Assembly (NCBI GenBank): GCA_022566535.1
Contig: JADFIR010000018.1
Location: 1-56,681 of the forward strand
DNA: 56,681 bases
Reading direction: 5' to 3'
From: Planctomycetota bacterium
GTDB taxonomy: Bacteria; Planctomycetota; Phycisphaerae; Phycisphaerales; SM1A02
The position numbers and the translations under genes were made by a program. This document shows positions 1 through 7,461 of the stretch, piece after piece. The notes beneath the pieces are model-generated. The model had not been told where the DNA came from. It made no database searches and saw nothing but the letters and a program-made list of their open reading frames with translations. Position 1 is the first letter of the stretch. The number at the start of each line of letters is the position of its first letter.

Positions 1-706
1 CAACCATCTCTTGTTCCCCGACCTCGCTCAGGTCCGTGTTGTGCCAGGTGACGGTCACCTGCCTGATGAGGTCGGCCGGATCGGGGTTGTCGTTGCGGAA
101 GACGTAAACCGAGTCCGCCCGCCTCCAATAGTAGACCTCGGGCACAAGCAGCGTGAAGCCGGCCTCGGCCGTCAGCGAGTCGGCCAGCGCCGTGTCGGGG
201 GGGGTCATGAACATGCGCTGGACAACCCACCGGCGGTACTGCGCGTCCAGCGTCTCGTAGAGCGGATCGAGCAGCGTGGTGACCTCCTCCACGCCGCCCG
301 TGGGTTCCAGAAGGATGATGCTCACGCGCTGGCCCTTGGCCCACACGTTCTCGGCATGCAGGAGTTCAGGGGGATTGAACGTGTCTCGATCGAGCCCTTC
401 CAGCGCCTCGGCTACCCACGGATCGTCCACGCTACCGATCACGAGGAGTTGGCGGAAGCGTTTGAGCTGACGCCAATCCTCTTCGCGCGGATCCTGCTGC
501 GTGACCCTGAACATTTTCTCGTTGCGAATCGTGAAGATTCGGGGCTCGAGCGCGCTGTACACCACGTCTTCGATGTCGGACCAGCGTTCGTTGCTCACGC
601 CTGCGATGATGCTGTTCCACTCACCCCAGGCCCGCGGCTTATCACAGGCCGACGAGACCAGCGTGGTCGCGACTAGGGCGCTCAGCAACAGGGGATACTT
701 ACGCAT
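1..706 (-). CDS. DUF4837-like lipoprotein, 3' end outside window
   Basis: The frame is open from ATG at 706 to the window edge (about 235 codons), so the C-terminus is missing. The N-terminus is a lipoprotein signal peptide: MRKYPLLL, a hydrophobic stretch, then a lipobox LVSSAC with Cys21. The mature part (a tryptophan near residue 27, VVYSALEPRIFTIRNE, FRVTQQDP, later VEEVTTLL and RRADSVYVFRND) resembles the DUF4837 lipoproteins best known from Bacteroidetes, whose function is unknown. The frame stays open upstream into the flavoprotein remnant at 1105, but the signal peptide makes 706 the natural start. The family call is from memory of its pattern; lipoprotein status is visible directly. 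Confidence 0.7.
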   Translation of the reverse strand, partial: MRKYPLLLSALVATTLVSSACDKPRAWGEWNSIIAGVSNERWSDIEDVVYSALEPRIFTIRNEKMFRVTQQDPREEDWRQLKRFRQLLVIGSVDDPWVAEALEGLDRDTFNPPELLHAENVWAKGQRVSIILLEPTGGVEEVTTLLDPLYETLDAQYRRWVVQRMFMTPPDTALADSLTAEAGFTLLVPEVYYWRRADSVYVFRNDNPDPADLIRQVTVTWHNTDLSEVGEQEMV

Positions 707-903
707 GTCCGCACATCCGCTCTGGTGGGCGAGGCGCGGTGGTCCCACGCCTTCAACGTGCCCTACCACCGGCGAGGGGCGAGCGTTCCTTCTGGAAGGC
801 TGTAAGTCGAACCGACTCCGGCACCCGTCCCTCGATGTGGAGCCGCAGCTATTCGTCCACGTTCCACCCCTGAGACAGCCGCCGCTGTAGAGCCGGTCGC
901 CGG

Positions 904-1105
904 CTGCCGTGACCACACGGTTGGTGACATTGCACCTCCCGCCGCCCGATACGAGAATCTTGGCGCCGAGTTTCCGGGCTCCGTCGAGCACGACGATCGT
1001 CAGCGCGGGCGCGCGGCGAGCGGCGAAGATGCCGCAGGCCAAGCCGGCGGCGCCGCCCCCGACGATCGCGGCGTCTATCCGACCTGGATCGCGATCTGCG
1101 GACAC
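904..1105 (-). pseudogene. N-terminal remnant of HI0933/BaiN-type flavoprotein
   Basis: The minus strand encodes DAAIVGGGAAGLACGIFAA, a dinucleotide-binding GxGxxG-type motif, followed about 30 residues later by KILVSGGGRCNVTNR, the signature of the HI0933/YhiN/BaiN NAD(P)/FAD-dependent oxidoreductase family. These proteins are normally about 400 residues. Here recognisable similarity stops after roughly 65 codons, around position 904, and the frame runs on without a stop into the DUF4837-like gene. A GTG at 1105 could be the old start. I read this as a truncated gene left by a deletion. It could in principle still be translated as an N-terminal extension of the downstream lipoprotein, but that would bury its signal peptide. 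Confidence 0.7.
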
Positions 1106-1264
1106 GCTATCGATGATACGGGTCCGGCGATCTCGGCGCCGTGCTGGCCGCCGGCTCACCCACCGGACTCGGGTGCAGGTCCGGCCACGTGGGCGTCCAG
1201 CGAGCCCTGCGGACGAACCTGAATTTCTTAAAGGGCTGGATTTCGCATCTTCTCATTTGGCAAC

Positions 1265-1338
1265 AGGCGGCGGTGGGATTCGAACCCACGAATAACGGAT
1301 TTGCAATCCGTCCCCTTAGACCACTTGGGTACTCGGCC
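1265..1338 (-). tRNA. tRNA-Cys (GCA anticodon)
   Basis: Read on the minus strand, the acceptor strand GGCCGAG starts at 1338, followed by T8, a D arm, a 5-bp anticodon stem ACGGA/TCCGT around the loop TTGCAAA (anticodon GCA), and a T arm GTGGG-TTCGAAT-CCCAC. The 3' acceptor strand CGCCGCC ends at 1266 with discriminator U73 at 1265, the expected identity base for cysteine. CCA is not encoded. Two acceptor pairs are mismatched (C4-C69 and A6-G67). Confidence 0.85.
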
Positions 1339-1463
1339 GAACGCGAAAGAATAATCCGCTATCGTAGCCGAGACAATGATCCCGTACGCGATTCTCGTGG
1401 GGCCGCAGGCTCCTTCAAGCAACAAACACTCACCAGTCGCGGGATCGTCGCCGCCCGTGGTGT

Positions 1464-2504
1464 TCAGCCATCCTCCTCACCGACATCCGCGAGAACCGCG
1501 TCAGCCCCCGGCGCCGGGATTTCGGGCGATGCCGGCTGGTCGCGCGATAGGAATGCACCCAGCAGATCAACCTCGACCGGCGACTTGCCCAACAGCCACG
1601 CGGTCGAGGACTCTTTCCCCACGCGGTTGATTCTCACCATGAGAGGTCGGCCGGTGTCGGGATCGTAGACCGGGCGGCGCGATGCTGCCGTGGCGGCTCC
1701 ATCGGGATGTGCGGCGTAGACGTAGTACTCCTGTCCCTTCGTGAGGCCCCACGCCCAACCGCCAACCACGGTGATTTTGCGCATACCGTCGCGCTTGACG
1801 ATCCTCGGGTCACCCGCATAAGAAGGAAGCTTCTCCCGGATTCGATCCATGGTCCGCTCCACGGCCTGGCGGCTTGCCTTGCCCAGCGGCGTGCTCCAGA
1901 ACAGGTAAGAGCCGAACGCTACACCGCTATACATTTCCTTGATCTGCGGGTCCGTGTCCGCCCTAGCGGTGCCGTAGATGTGATCGGCCGCGACCACCCG
2001 CCGGGTTCGCGCATCGACGATGTTCCACTGAATGGCCACCACCGCCTCGCTGCGCGTGCCGAAGAGGCCCCGGCGAGACACTTGGGCGGGAAGCGCCGCG
2101 GTGTGGTGAAAATCGGTCACCGTTCCGGTCACGATGAAGTCCACGTTTGCCGCCGAGCCATCCACCTGGCGCTGCCGGGGCGCGGATTGCGAAAGGAGCC
2201 TCTCGATCTGCGGGTCAATGCGCACCTCGAACTCCCCTTCATTGAGCAGCGCGCGACGCAACGCATCGCTCATGCCCGCCCCGACGTCACGCCACCGAAG
2301 CTGCGATGCGCTGGGATTGCCAAACCGAGCGACGGCAATCACCGTCCGATCACCCCGCACAGGACGGGCCGAATCGCCAGCCGCAGCAACCGCCGGCGGA
2401 CGATCAAAACTCCACGGGTTGGATACGGAAAAGCTGGAGCATCCCCCAACGCCGCCGGCGACGATCGCCAACCATCCACCAGCCAACCAGGCTTGCTGAC
2501 CCAT
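1464..2504 (-). CDS. CsgG/HfaB-like lipoprotein
   Basis: This is a predicted secreted lipoprotein of 346 residues. I place the start at ATG 2504 because GGAGGAGAG lies immediately upstream and the protein then begins with a hydrophobic signal ending in a lipobox (GVGGC). The frame is open further to 2594. The body shows the CsgG-like pattern: TVIAVARFGN, GAGMSDALRRAL, FEVRIDPQIERLL, then VDFIVTGTVTDF, AIQWNIVDARTRRVV and a serine/glycine-rich segment. CsgG-family proteins are outer membrane lipoproteins that form pores or act as assembly factors. No curli genes are nearby, so a specific export role is not supported. It is divergent from the gene at 2682. Confidence 0.65.
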   Translation of the reverse strand: MGQQAWLAGGWLAIVAGGVGGCSSFSVSNPWSFDRPPAVAAAGDSARPVRGDRTVIAVARFGNPSASQLRWRDVGAGMSDALRRALLNEGEFEVRIDPQIERLLSQSAPRQRQVDGSAANVDFIVTGTVTDFHHTAALPAQVSRRGLFGTRSEAVVAIQWNIVDARTRRVVAADHIYGTARADTDPQIKEMYSGVAFGSYLFWSTPLGKASRQAVERTMDRIREKLPSYAGDPRIVKRDGMRKITVVGGWAWGLTKGQEYYVYAAHPDGAATAASRRPVYDPDTGRPLMVRINRVGKESSTAWLLGKSPVEVDLLGAFLSRDQPASPEIPAPGADAVLADVGEEDG

Positions 2505-2681
2505 CTCTCCTCCACATCGGCCACCGGGCGCGCCGGGCTTGAAATCCATGGCGATGCCGGCAAGCTTCATCCGCCACCCCCCGCGCCCGGCCAACTTGTT
2601 CGGTCAAGTGATAAGGTTGAGTCACCTTTCGAGACGATCGATCAGCCGTTGGGTGTTATCATCGCTTCCGGACGAGCTTCC

Positions 2682-3608
2682 ATGATTACACCTGTTGTGA
2701 ATCACCGACCGCTTCTCGCAGGATTGCTGACCGCCGTGGTGCTGACCAGAAGCACGGCTGGAGGCGTTGCTCATCTCAACGACATCGACTCCAACAACTC
2801 CTGGGCTCCCCAGTTGGAATCGCCGACGACGCCACTCCCGACCGATCATGCTCGCGGTGATTTGCCTCCACCCGGCTGGGGCCCGCTGCTTGCCGAAGGA
2901 GGATTCCTCATCCAGACCAAGGGCACCATGCATCGCCACGAACCGACCGGCTCGTGGCGCTTCCGCATCGCCCGCGATGATCCACATCAGCCACGGTATG
3001 AGTTGACCATCCTTCCCTGCACGATGCTCAGCGACATGCAGCAGATCGTTGACTCCGCCAAGGGCCCGCCACGCCGTGAGATTGTCTTTGAGCTGACGGG
3101 TCAGGTCCTTCGCTATCACGATCGCAACTATCTTCTGCCGACCTATGTGCCACGCGTCGACTCGGATAGGCAGCGCGCCGCCACGACACGCAGTGATGAG
3201 CCCCAAGGCGAATCACCCAGCTCCGACACCGCCGACGAAATCCTGCGCAACCTTGATCGGGCCGTCGGCCCGGTGGCCCAAGGCCAGCCTGGCGGCCGCG
3301 CGCACCAGCCGGCGTCGCAACCGCCTCCGCCCCCAGGCGCATTGATGCTCTGGCGAAGGGGTTGGATGACCCGCGAGGCAGGCGGGGCGTGGTCGTGGGT
3401 GTTCGATGCCGACGCTGAGGGCCTAGCCGACCCGCCGCTGATCCTTCTGCCATGTCGCCTGCTTCAACGAATGGAGCAATACCCCCAACGGTCCCGCGCC
3501 CACGCGCCCATGGTGATTAGCGGCCGAGTCTTTCACTACCAAGGCCGCCGCTTCCTTCTGCCGACCTCATTTCAAATCCCGCACGACCGGACCATCCTGC
3601 ACCCATAA
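2682..3608 (+). CDS. Secreted protein with tandem LPC...LLPT repeat
   Basis: I do not recognise a named family. The start at ATG 2682 gives 308 residues with a hydrophobic N-terminus (about residues 8-27), probably a signal peptide. Two copies of one unit are visible. Copy one is about 75-155 (G-M-R, then GSWRF, ILPCTMLSDM, LTGQVLRYHDRNYLLPT). Copy two is about 221-295 (GWMTREAGGAWSW, LLPCRLLQRM, ISGRVFHYQGRRFLLPT). They are separated by a proline- and polar-rich linker (about 160-219). The LPC...M and Y..R..LLPT anchors repeat in the same order, so this is an internal duplication. An open frame continues far upstream, but there it is antisense to the CsgG-like gene and not credible. Confidence 0.75.
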   Translation: MITPVVNHRPLLAGLLTAVVLTRSTAGGVAHLNDIDSNNSWAPQLESPTTPLPTDHARGDLPPPGWGPLLAEGGFLIQTKGTMHRHEPTGSWRFRIARDDPHQPRYELTILPCTMLSDMQQIVDSAKGPPRREIVFELTGQVLRYHDRNYLLPTYVPRVDSDRQRAATTRSDEPQGESPSSDTADEILRNLDRAVGPVAQGQPGGRAHQPASQPPPPPGALMLWRRGWMTREAGGAWSWVFDADAEGLADPPLILLPCRLLQRMEQYPQRSRAHAPMVISGRVFHYQGRRFLLPTSFQIPHDRTILHP

Positions 3609-3635
3609 GTCGCCCCAAAGAAGCACACGCAGCGC

Positions 3636-3782
3636 CGCCTCCCTCAACTCTCTCTTACCCTCTCCTCTGTCTTCCTCTGTCTTCCTCTGAGGCCTCTGTG
3701 TCCTCCGTGGTGAATCTTCCTCTGCGTCCTCTGCGACTCTGCGGTGAATCTTCTTCTCTGTGGTGAATCTTCTTCCTCTCGC
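3636..3782 (+). repeat. Low-complexity CT-rich 'HRGHRE' type repeat tract
   Basis: The tract is a run of short repeated phrases: ctctgtcttc twice, variants of 'tcctccgtggtgaatctt' three times, and 'cctctgcg' repeats. On the other strand it would read as the FTTEKKIHRRVAEDAEE / HHGGHRG type peptides often mis-annotated as small proteins in many phyla. I treat it as a dispersed intergenic repeat, not as coding sequence. It lies just upstream of the diadenylate cyclase gene. Confidence 0.7.
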
Positions 3783-3805
3783 TCGTCTGAGCATATGCTA
3801 CCGCT

Positions 3806-4672
3806 ATGGACGATCCCGCCGGCGTCTCGCGCCTGCTCTTGGAGTCCGCGACCACCCTGGCTCAAACCACCAACGCCCGGGCGATCATCGTCTACGTTGA
3901 CGCTCTGCCCGAGCTGGAGGCTGTCCCGCCGCGCACCGTGCTGGTCGCTCGCGATAAGCACGATCTCGATCGCATCGAGAAATTCACTGAATCCAACACC
4001 TGCACCATCACCGTCCCCAACGTCACCCTCGACCGCTTCGGCCAGGTCAAGCTCGCGGCCATCATCGCCTTGTCCAACCGCATCATCGACCTCGGCGACA
4101 CGGTGATCTTTCTCACCGGCCCGTTTCGATCACTCACCGATTCGATCGTGGTGATGACCATCGGAGCCGAGTATGAGCTGTTCGACACCACCGAGCAGCC
4201 TTCGATCGACGAGCACATCAAGCGGGCGGTGTTCCATCGAGTGCTCTCGATCGCGCTGGACCTCGGCCAGCACGGCCGCGAAGGCAAGCCTATCGGCGCT
4301 CTGCTGGTGGTCGGTGACGCCAAACACGTGCTCGAACAGTCCGAGCAGATGATCCTCAACCCGTTCAAGGGCTACCACGAGAAGCAGCGGAACATCCTTG
4401 ATGAGCAGATGACCGAGACGGTCAAGGAGTTCAGCTCGCTGGATGGTGCGTTCATCATTCGCGGCTCAGGCGTGATCGAGACCGCCGGCGCTCGCCTCAA
4501 AGCCGGGATCTCCGAGGGTCTGCCGTCTGGTCTGGGCGCCCGCCACGCCGCCGCCGCCGGCATCACCGCCAACACCAAGTCGATCGCCATCACCGTCAGC
4601 CAATCCGATGGCGCCGTGCGCGTCTGGCGCGCCGGCCGAATGCTCGCCAGCTTCGAATCCCCCGGCCGATAG
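3806..4672 (+). CDS. DacZ-like diadenylate cyclase (DisA_N domain)
   Basis: It probably makes c-di-AMP from two ATP. The C-terminal half has the diadenylate cyclase signatures: LDGAFIIRGSGVIETAG (DGA at about 213-215), then GLPSGLGARHAAAAGIT (GARH at about 244-247) and a VSQSDGAVRVWRAG strand. The N-terminal half (about 8-130) looks like the pyruvate-kinase-C-type domain of DacZ rather than the membrane helices of CdaA or the helical/HhH parts of DisA. The RHR motif of bacterial enzymes is RHA here, as in archaeal-type DacZ. At 288 residues it matches DacZ length. No clear ribosome binding site is seen before ATG 3806. Enzyme family is confident; the DacZ subgroup is inference. Confidence 0.85.
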   Translation: MDDPAGVSRLLLESATTLAQTTNARAIIVYVDALPELEAVPPRTVLVARDKHDLDRIEKFTESNTCTITVPNVTLDRFGQVKLAAIIALSNRIIDLGDTVIFLTGPFRSLTDSIVVMTIGAEYELFDTTEQPSIDEHIKRAVFHRVLSIALDLGQHGREGKPIGALLVVGDAKHVLEQSEQMILNPFKGYHEKQRNILDEQMTETVKEFSSLDGAFIIRGSGVIETAGARLKAGISEGLPSGLGARHAAAAGITANTKSIAITVSQSDGAVRVWRAGRMLASFESPGR

Positions 4673-4673
4673 G

Positions 4674-4763
4674 TCTTCCCATAGCCCCCGGCTCCGCCGG
4701 GGGACCGTCGGGCACGCTCCACCGCCATCTTCCCATAGCCCCCGGCTCCGCCGGGGGACCGTC
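4674..4763. repeat. Two direct copies of a 36-bp hairpin repeat
   Basis: Copies at 4674-4709 and 4728-4763 are identical. Each contains the palindrome CCCCCGGCTCCGCCGGGGG preceded by tcttcccatag. A related palindrome lies at 8330-8350 next to gatB. This could be a REP-type element that also acts as a bidirectional terminator between the diadenylate cyclase gene and the convergent reverse transcriptase gene. Confidence 0.85.
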
Positions 4764-4955
4764 AATCATTGGCTCACGCCCGCCGTCCAACCCCAGCGAT
4801 GCCATCGCCGACTTTACCGTGTCTATACCCCGCCGACGACAGACTACCCGCCAGTTTCGAAGCTTCGGCCGATCCTCAAATGCACCCATGGCGGGATTGG
4901 AAGCAAAGCAGGGCCGTGCTGGTGTCGTTCTGAGCCGCGCAAGGACTCAAACAAA

Positions 4956-6029
4956 TTATCCTGACAACTTCTCCTTCCCATCAAGCTGAGACAGTACTCG
5001 TAGCATATGGGCAGCGTCCCGGTCAGACCGATTGATAAAGCGCACATGATTCGCTTTGCCAGCAAGATGTTGCCGATAGTTGCTCTGCTCTATTTCACAC
5101 CGTTGCATGTGGTCGGCAAGTCCGAATCGAGAAATGAAATACGCCTCTTGTCGCAATCGTCGCCGCACCTTTCGGTCAGCTTGTCTGTACTCGTTTACGA
5201 TGACACCTGTAACGCATTGGCGCTGATGCTGGAATCGCACTCGCGTCTTGCCGCATGCCATCACGAATCGATCATCTGCCAACACCCTCTGCACAAACCT
5301 GATCATTCGAACGTGATCAAAATCACCTGAAATTGCTATGTCATCAGCATATCGCGTAAAACGAACTTTCTGTGGAAGGCAAAAGCCACCAATTCGTGCG
5401 TCAATGCGCCTGCAGATCAGATTCGCGATGTGTGGGCTTGTTGGTGCCCCTTGCGGCAGACATTTGTCCAGTGTCGTAATCCCTGCAAGCATTGCGGCGA
5501 CATCCCTACGGTAACCGACATCCCGGAATAGGCGATAGACCCGAGGCAATTCAATTGACGGAAAGAAATCCTGTATGTCAATGAGAAGAAGAACTGGTTG
5601 GCGCAAGTGAAATCGCGCGTTTGTTCGAATTGAGCACCCCGCTTCGTACGCCTTCGAGTATCGGGTCGCGGGCAACTGCGCGAGTATCTCACGAAGAATC
5701 CATCGCTGAACCGCCTTGAGAATCGGCAGCGGTGCGGCAATCTCCCGCGGCTTTCCAGAACGCTTGGCGATCACGTAGCGATGGTAGAAGGGCTTTGCCC
5801 AATTTGAGACTGCTCTCAAGTATTCTGCCTTAACGCCCACCAAGCGTGATAGATGCTCCTGATCGTAGACAACAGGAAGACCTCCCGCCGCGAGCCGTTC
5901 GGCATATCTCAAGCAGCTTGAGACGAATTCTTGTGAACGCCCGGCGGTAAGCGCTGTTCGCCGAAATCGCCTTGCGTAGGCTCGCCACTGTTGTCGGCGA
6001 TGTGACCATGTGGCATCGGATCGAGGCAT
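4956..6029 (-). CDS. Retron reverse transcriptase
   Basis: This is an RNA-directed DNA polymerase of the retron class, 357 residues. Visible motifs in order are the retron-specific NAxxH as NARFH (137-141), the first catalytic Asp in DIQDFFPSI (151-159), LPQGAPTSPHIANL (191-204), the active site YADD (227-230), and the retron VTG motif in VTGVIVN (273-279). There is no maturase or endonuclease domain. In this family the enzyme makes msDNA from the msr-msd RNA encoded just upstream. The start ATG at 6029 lies inside the a2 arm of the inverted repeat bounding that RNA. The gene is the last of a minus-strand cassette with a winged-helix protein and a PRTase-like protein. Base composition is visibly less GC-rich than its neighbours, suggesting transfer. 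Confidence 0.95.
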   Translation of the reverse strand: MPRSDATWSHRRQQWRAYARRFRRTALTAGRSQEFVSSCLRYAERLAAGGLPVVYDQEHLSRLVGVKAEYLRAVSNWAKPFYHRYVIAKRSGKPREIAAPLPILKAVQRWILREILAQLPATRYSKAYEAGCSIRTNARFHLRQPVLLLIDIQDFFPSIELPRVYRLFRDVGYRRDVAAMLAGITTLDKCLPQGAPTSPHIANLICRRIDARIGGFCLPQKVRFTRYADDIAISGDFDHVRMIRFVQRVLADDRFVMACGKTRVRFQHQRQCVTGVIVNEYRQADRKVRRRLRQEAYFISRFGLADHMQRCEIEQSNYRQHLAGKANHVRFINRSDRDAAHMLRVLSQLDGKEKLSG

Positions 6030-6247
6030 GATCAGTCTCTACAAATCGCTCCCGCGATCGCGATGTTAGCGAGCGGCTGCTGCTCGCTGATATCGCTGGC
6101 GCTTTGGCCTGGCATAGCCGGGCGATTGGTTCGCTCAGCCGAAGCTTTCGCCCGGCTATGCCGGGCTTGAAAGCAGGTTCTCTTCAGGATGGCGACTCGC
6201 CATCCACGCAACCGAGGTTGCAAGACACTAGATACTGAATTCATGCC
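6025..6247 (-). ncRNA. Candidate retron msr-msd RNA
   Basis: The gap between the winged-helix gene and the RT is densely structured. Its ends form an imperfect inverted repeat, 6229-6247 (a1) against 6025-6041 (a2): GGCATGA plus TCAGTxTCTA pair, with a 2-base bulge and one mismatch. On the minus strand, after a1, come a hairpin at 6208-6221 (loop CTCG), an 8-bp hairpin at 6187-6205, a long stem with arms 6149-6166 and 6107-6124 (17 of 18 pairs) around a 24-base loop containing a TTCG mini-hairpin, and a 7-bp hairpin at 6068-6088. A guanosine at 6228 right after a1 (in CTAGTG) could be the branching G. The order matches a retron ncRNA. The exact msd borders are inferred. Confidence 0.75.
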
Positions 6248-6589
6248 TCAATCCGGACGCCATCGTTCCTTCGGTAAATATACTGAACCGGGAGTCGGCG
6301 GCTCATTTATCGCAGATTCCAGTGGTGCAATCCATGTCGACGGCCCGCCGTGTCCCGCGCGATAGCGAGCCGCGCTCACCGCCGCGATTCCCGCTGCAGT
6401 AATTACGACAGAAGAGCCGCTCCTTACGATCAATCCGTCCTTCATTCCCTCATTAACACATTGTAGAATTTGATGATACTCCAGCCCAACGCGACTCAAT
6501 CGTGCAACATCATGCTCCAATCGAATCGCGTCAAGAACCATGAACATAGACTTGGAAATAGTGTTCATCGTGGAAACGGTGCGGGCCAA
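6248..6589 (-). CDS. Retron accessory winged-helix protein
   Basis: This small protein of 113 residues has helices and a basic pattern like a winged helix-turn-helix: VLDAIRLEHDVARLSRVGLEYHQIL, then NEGMKDGLIVRSGSSVVITAAG, where the strand-turn-strand forms the wing. Its start overlaps the end of the PRTase-like gene by 25 bases and it is followed by the retron RNA and RT, so it belongs to the cassette. In known retrons with this layout the DNA-binding protein is thought to help msDNA and RT hold the effector in check. That role is inferred from context; the sequence itself supports only a wHTH-like fold. Confidence 0.7.
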   Translation of the reverse strand: MARTVSTMNTISKSMFMVLDAIRLEHDVARLSRVGLEYHQILQCVNEGMKDGLIVRSGSSVVITAAGIAAVSAARYRAGHGGPSTWIAPLESAINEPPTPGSVYLPKERWRPD

Positions 6590-7461
6590 CCTGTTTGATT
6601 GACCGTCTCGGAGAGCCAGAAGACGGGAAAAGTATTGTCCGGTGTTCGGATCATCGATTCCAGCCCTTCTGAACGTTGGTATCCCAGGGAGAATTCATCT
6701 GGAACCGGAAGCATCTCCTCGATGGAGAGCATGATCCGGATCGCCGTCTCTTTGTCGGTTATAGTTTTTGAGTCAGATATCCCCTTGGTACGTAGGTGCG
6801 CGGTGACGATTTGAGTGGGGCGTAATTGGACAGCATCAAAACCGGTTTGCAGCGATACCAGCACGACGACTACAACGCAGTCATCTGGTTTCCGCAGACG
6901 CTTGTCGAAATCATCTAGCGCAGCTACAGCTGTTTCGCCGGTACCGAGATAGTCGTCTAGGAACACGATCGTAGCTCCAGCACGAGCGCTATGCTCACAC
7001 TTAAGACGATTGATATCTTCATAGAAGAAGCAATTACGCGACTTCAAGAGGCCGTGATGGGGTGCCTGAGGCTTGGCCAAATATGTCACACAGCTCCCGC
7101 TCTTAGCATTCCCAGCGTCCAATGGACTTGTCAACGGCACGAAGATCACATCGGAACTGTTCCCGAGATCTAATGGCGTCAGCTGTTCGAGTGCGTCCGC
7201 AAGTAAGGTCGAGTATATCGGCAGGGGACATTTCAAGAAGTCTCGGCATAACTGGAGTATCAACCCCTGTTGGTCGGCGTTCAACTGCTCGAGCATGTGG
7301 CAGAATCGTTCGAAGAGGGAAGCGTCGGGCTCAACTGCATCCTTCGGACGGTGAGTAGGCCAGCCGTGCTTTGCAAATACTTCTCCGAGCTCGACGACTG
7401 TTTCAGCGGACATTGGCATGGTAGATGCAGGGCCTTGGCAATGCTTTGGCTGGTCGAACAT
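6565..7461 (-). CDS. Retron effector candidate, phosphoribosyltransferase-like
   Basis: This 298-residue protein has a PRPP-binding-loop-like segment TIVFLDDYLGTGET (165-178; two acidic residues then TGT/GTGET) after an SDVIFVPL strand, and a C-terminal RTPDNTFPVFW motif (272-282) typical of phosphoribosyltransferase-like effectors. It is the first gene of the cassette, overlapping the wHTH gene. As I recall, a PRTase-like protein with a winged-helix protein defines retron type III; substrate and toxicity are unknown. Start choice: ATG 7461 has GAGG almost touching it, so ATG 7419 or 7413 is possible. Codon use is AT-richer than the flanks, consistent with acquisition. Confidence 0.75.
   Translation of the reverse strand: MFDQPKHCQGPASTMPMSAETVVELGEVFAKHGWPTHRPKDAVEPDASLFERFCHMLEQLNADQQGLILQLCRDFLKCPLPIYSTLLADALEQLTPLDLGNSSDVIFVPLTSPLDAGNAKSGSCVTYLAKPQAPHHGLLKSRNCFFYEDINRLKCEHSARAGATIVFLDDYLGTGETAVAALDDFDKRLRKPDDCVVVVVLVSLQTGFDAVQLRPTQIVTAHLRTKGISDSKTITDKETAIRIMLSIEEMLPVPDEFSLGYQRSEGLESMIRTPDNTFPVFWLSETVNQTGWPAPFPR

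Noticed and set aside
11..676. Plus-strand open frame of 221 codons
   Set aside because: It is antisense to the DUF4837-like lipoprotein gene, and composition looks like a GC-rich shadow.
1707..2681. Long plus-strand extension upstream of the gene at 2682
   Set aside because: It is antisense to the CsgG-like gene and has no start signal; the signal peptide begins at 2682.
3567..3961. Minus-strand small proteins with HRGHRE-like repeats
   Set aside because: They are translations of the CT-rich repeat tract, a known source of false genes.
4956..6029. Group II intron or diversity-generating retroelement RT
   Set aside because: There is no maturase domain, intron structure or template/variable repeat pair; NAxxH and VTG fit retrons.
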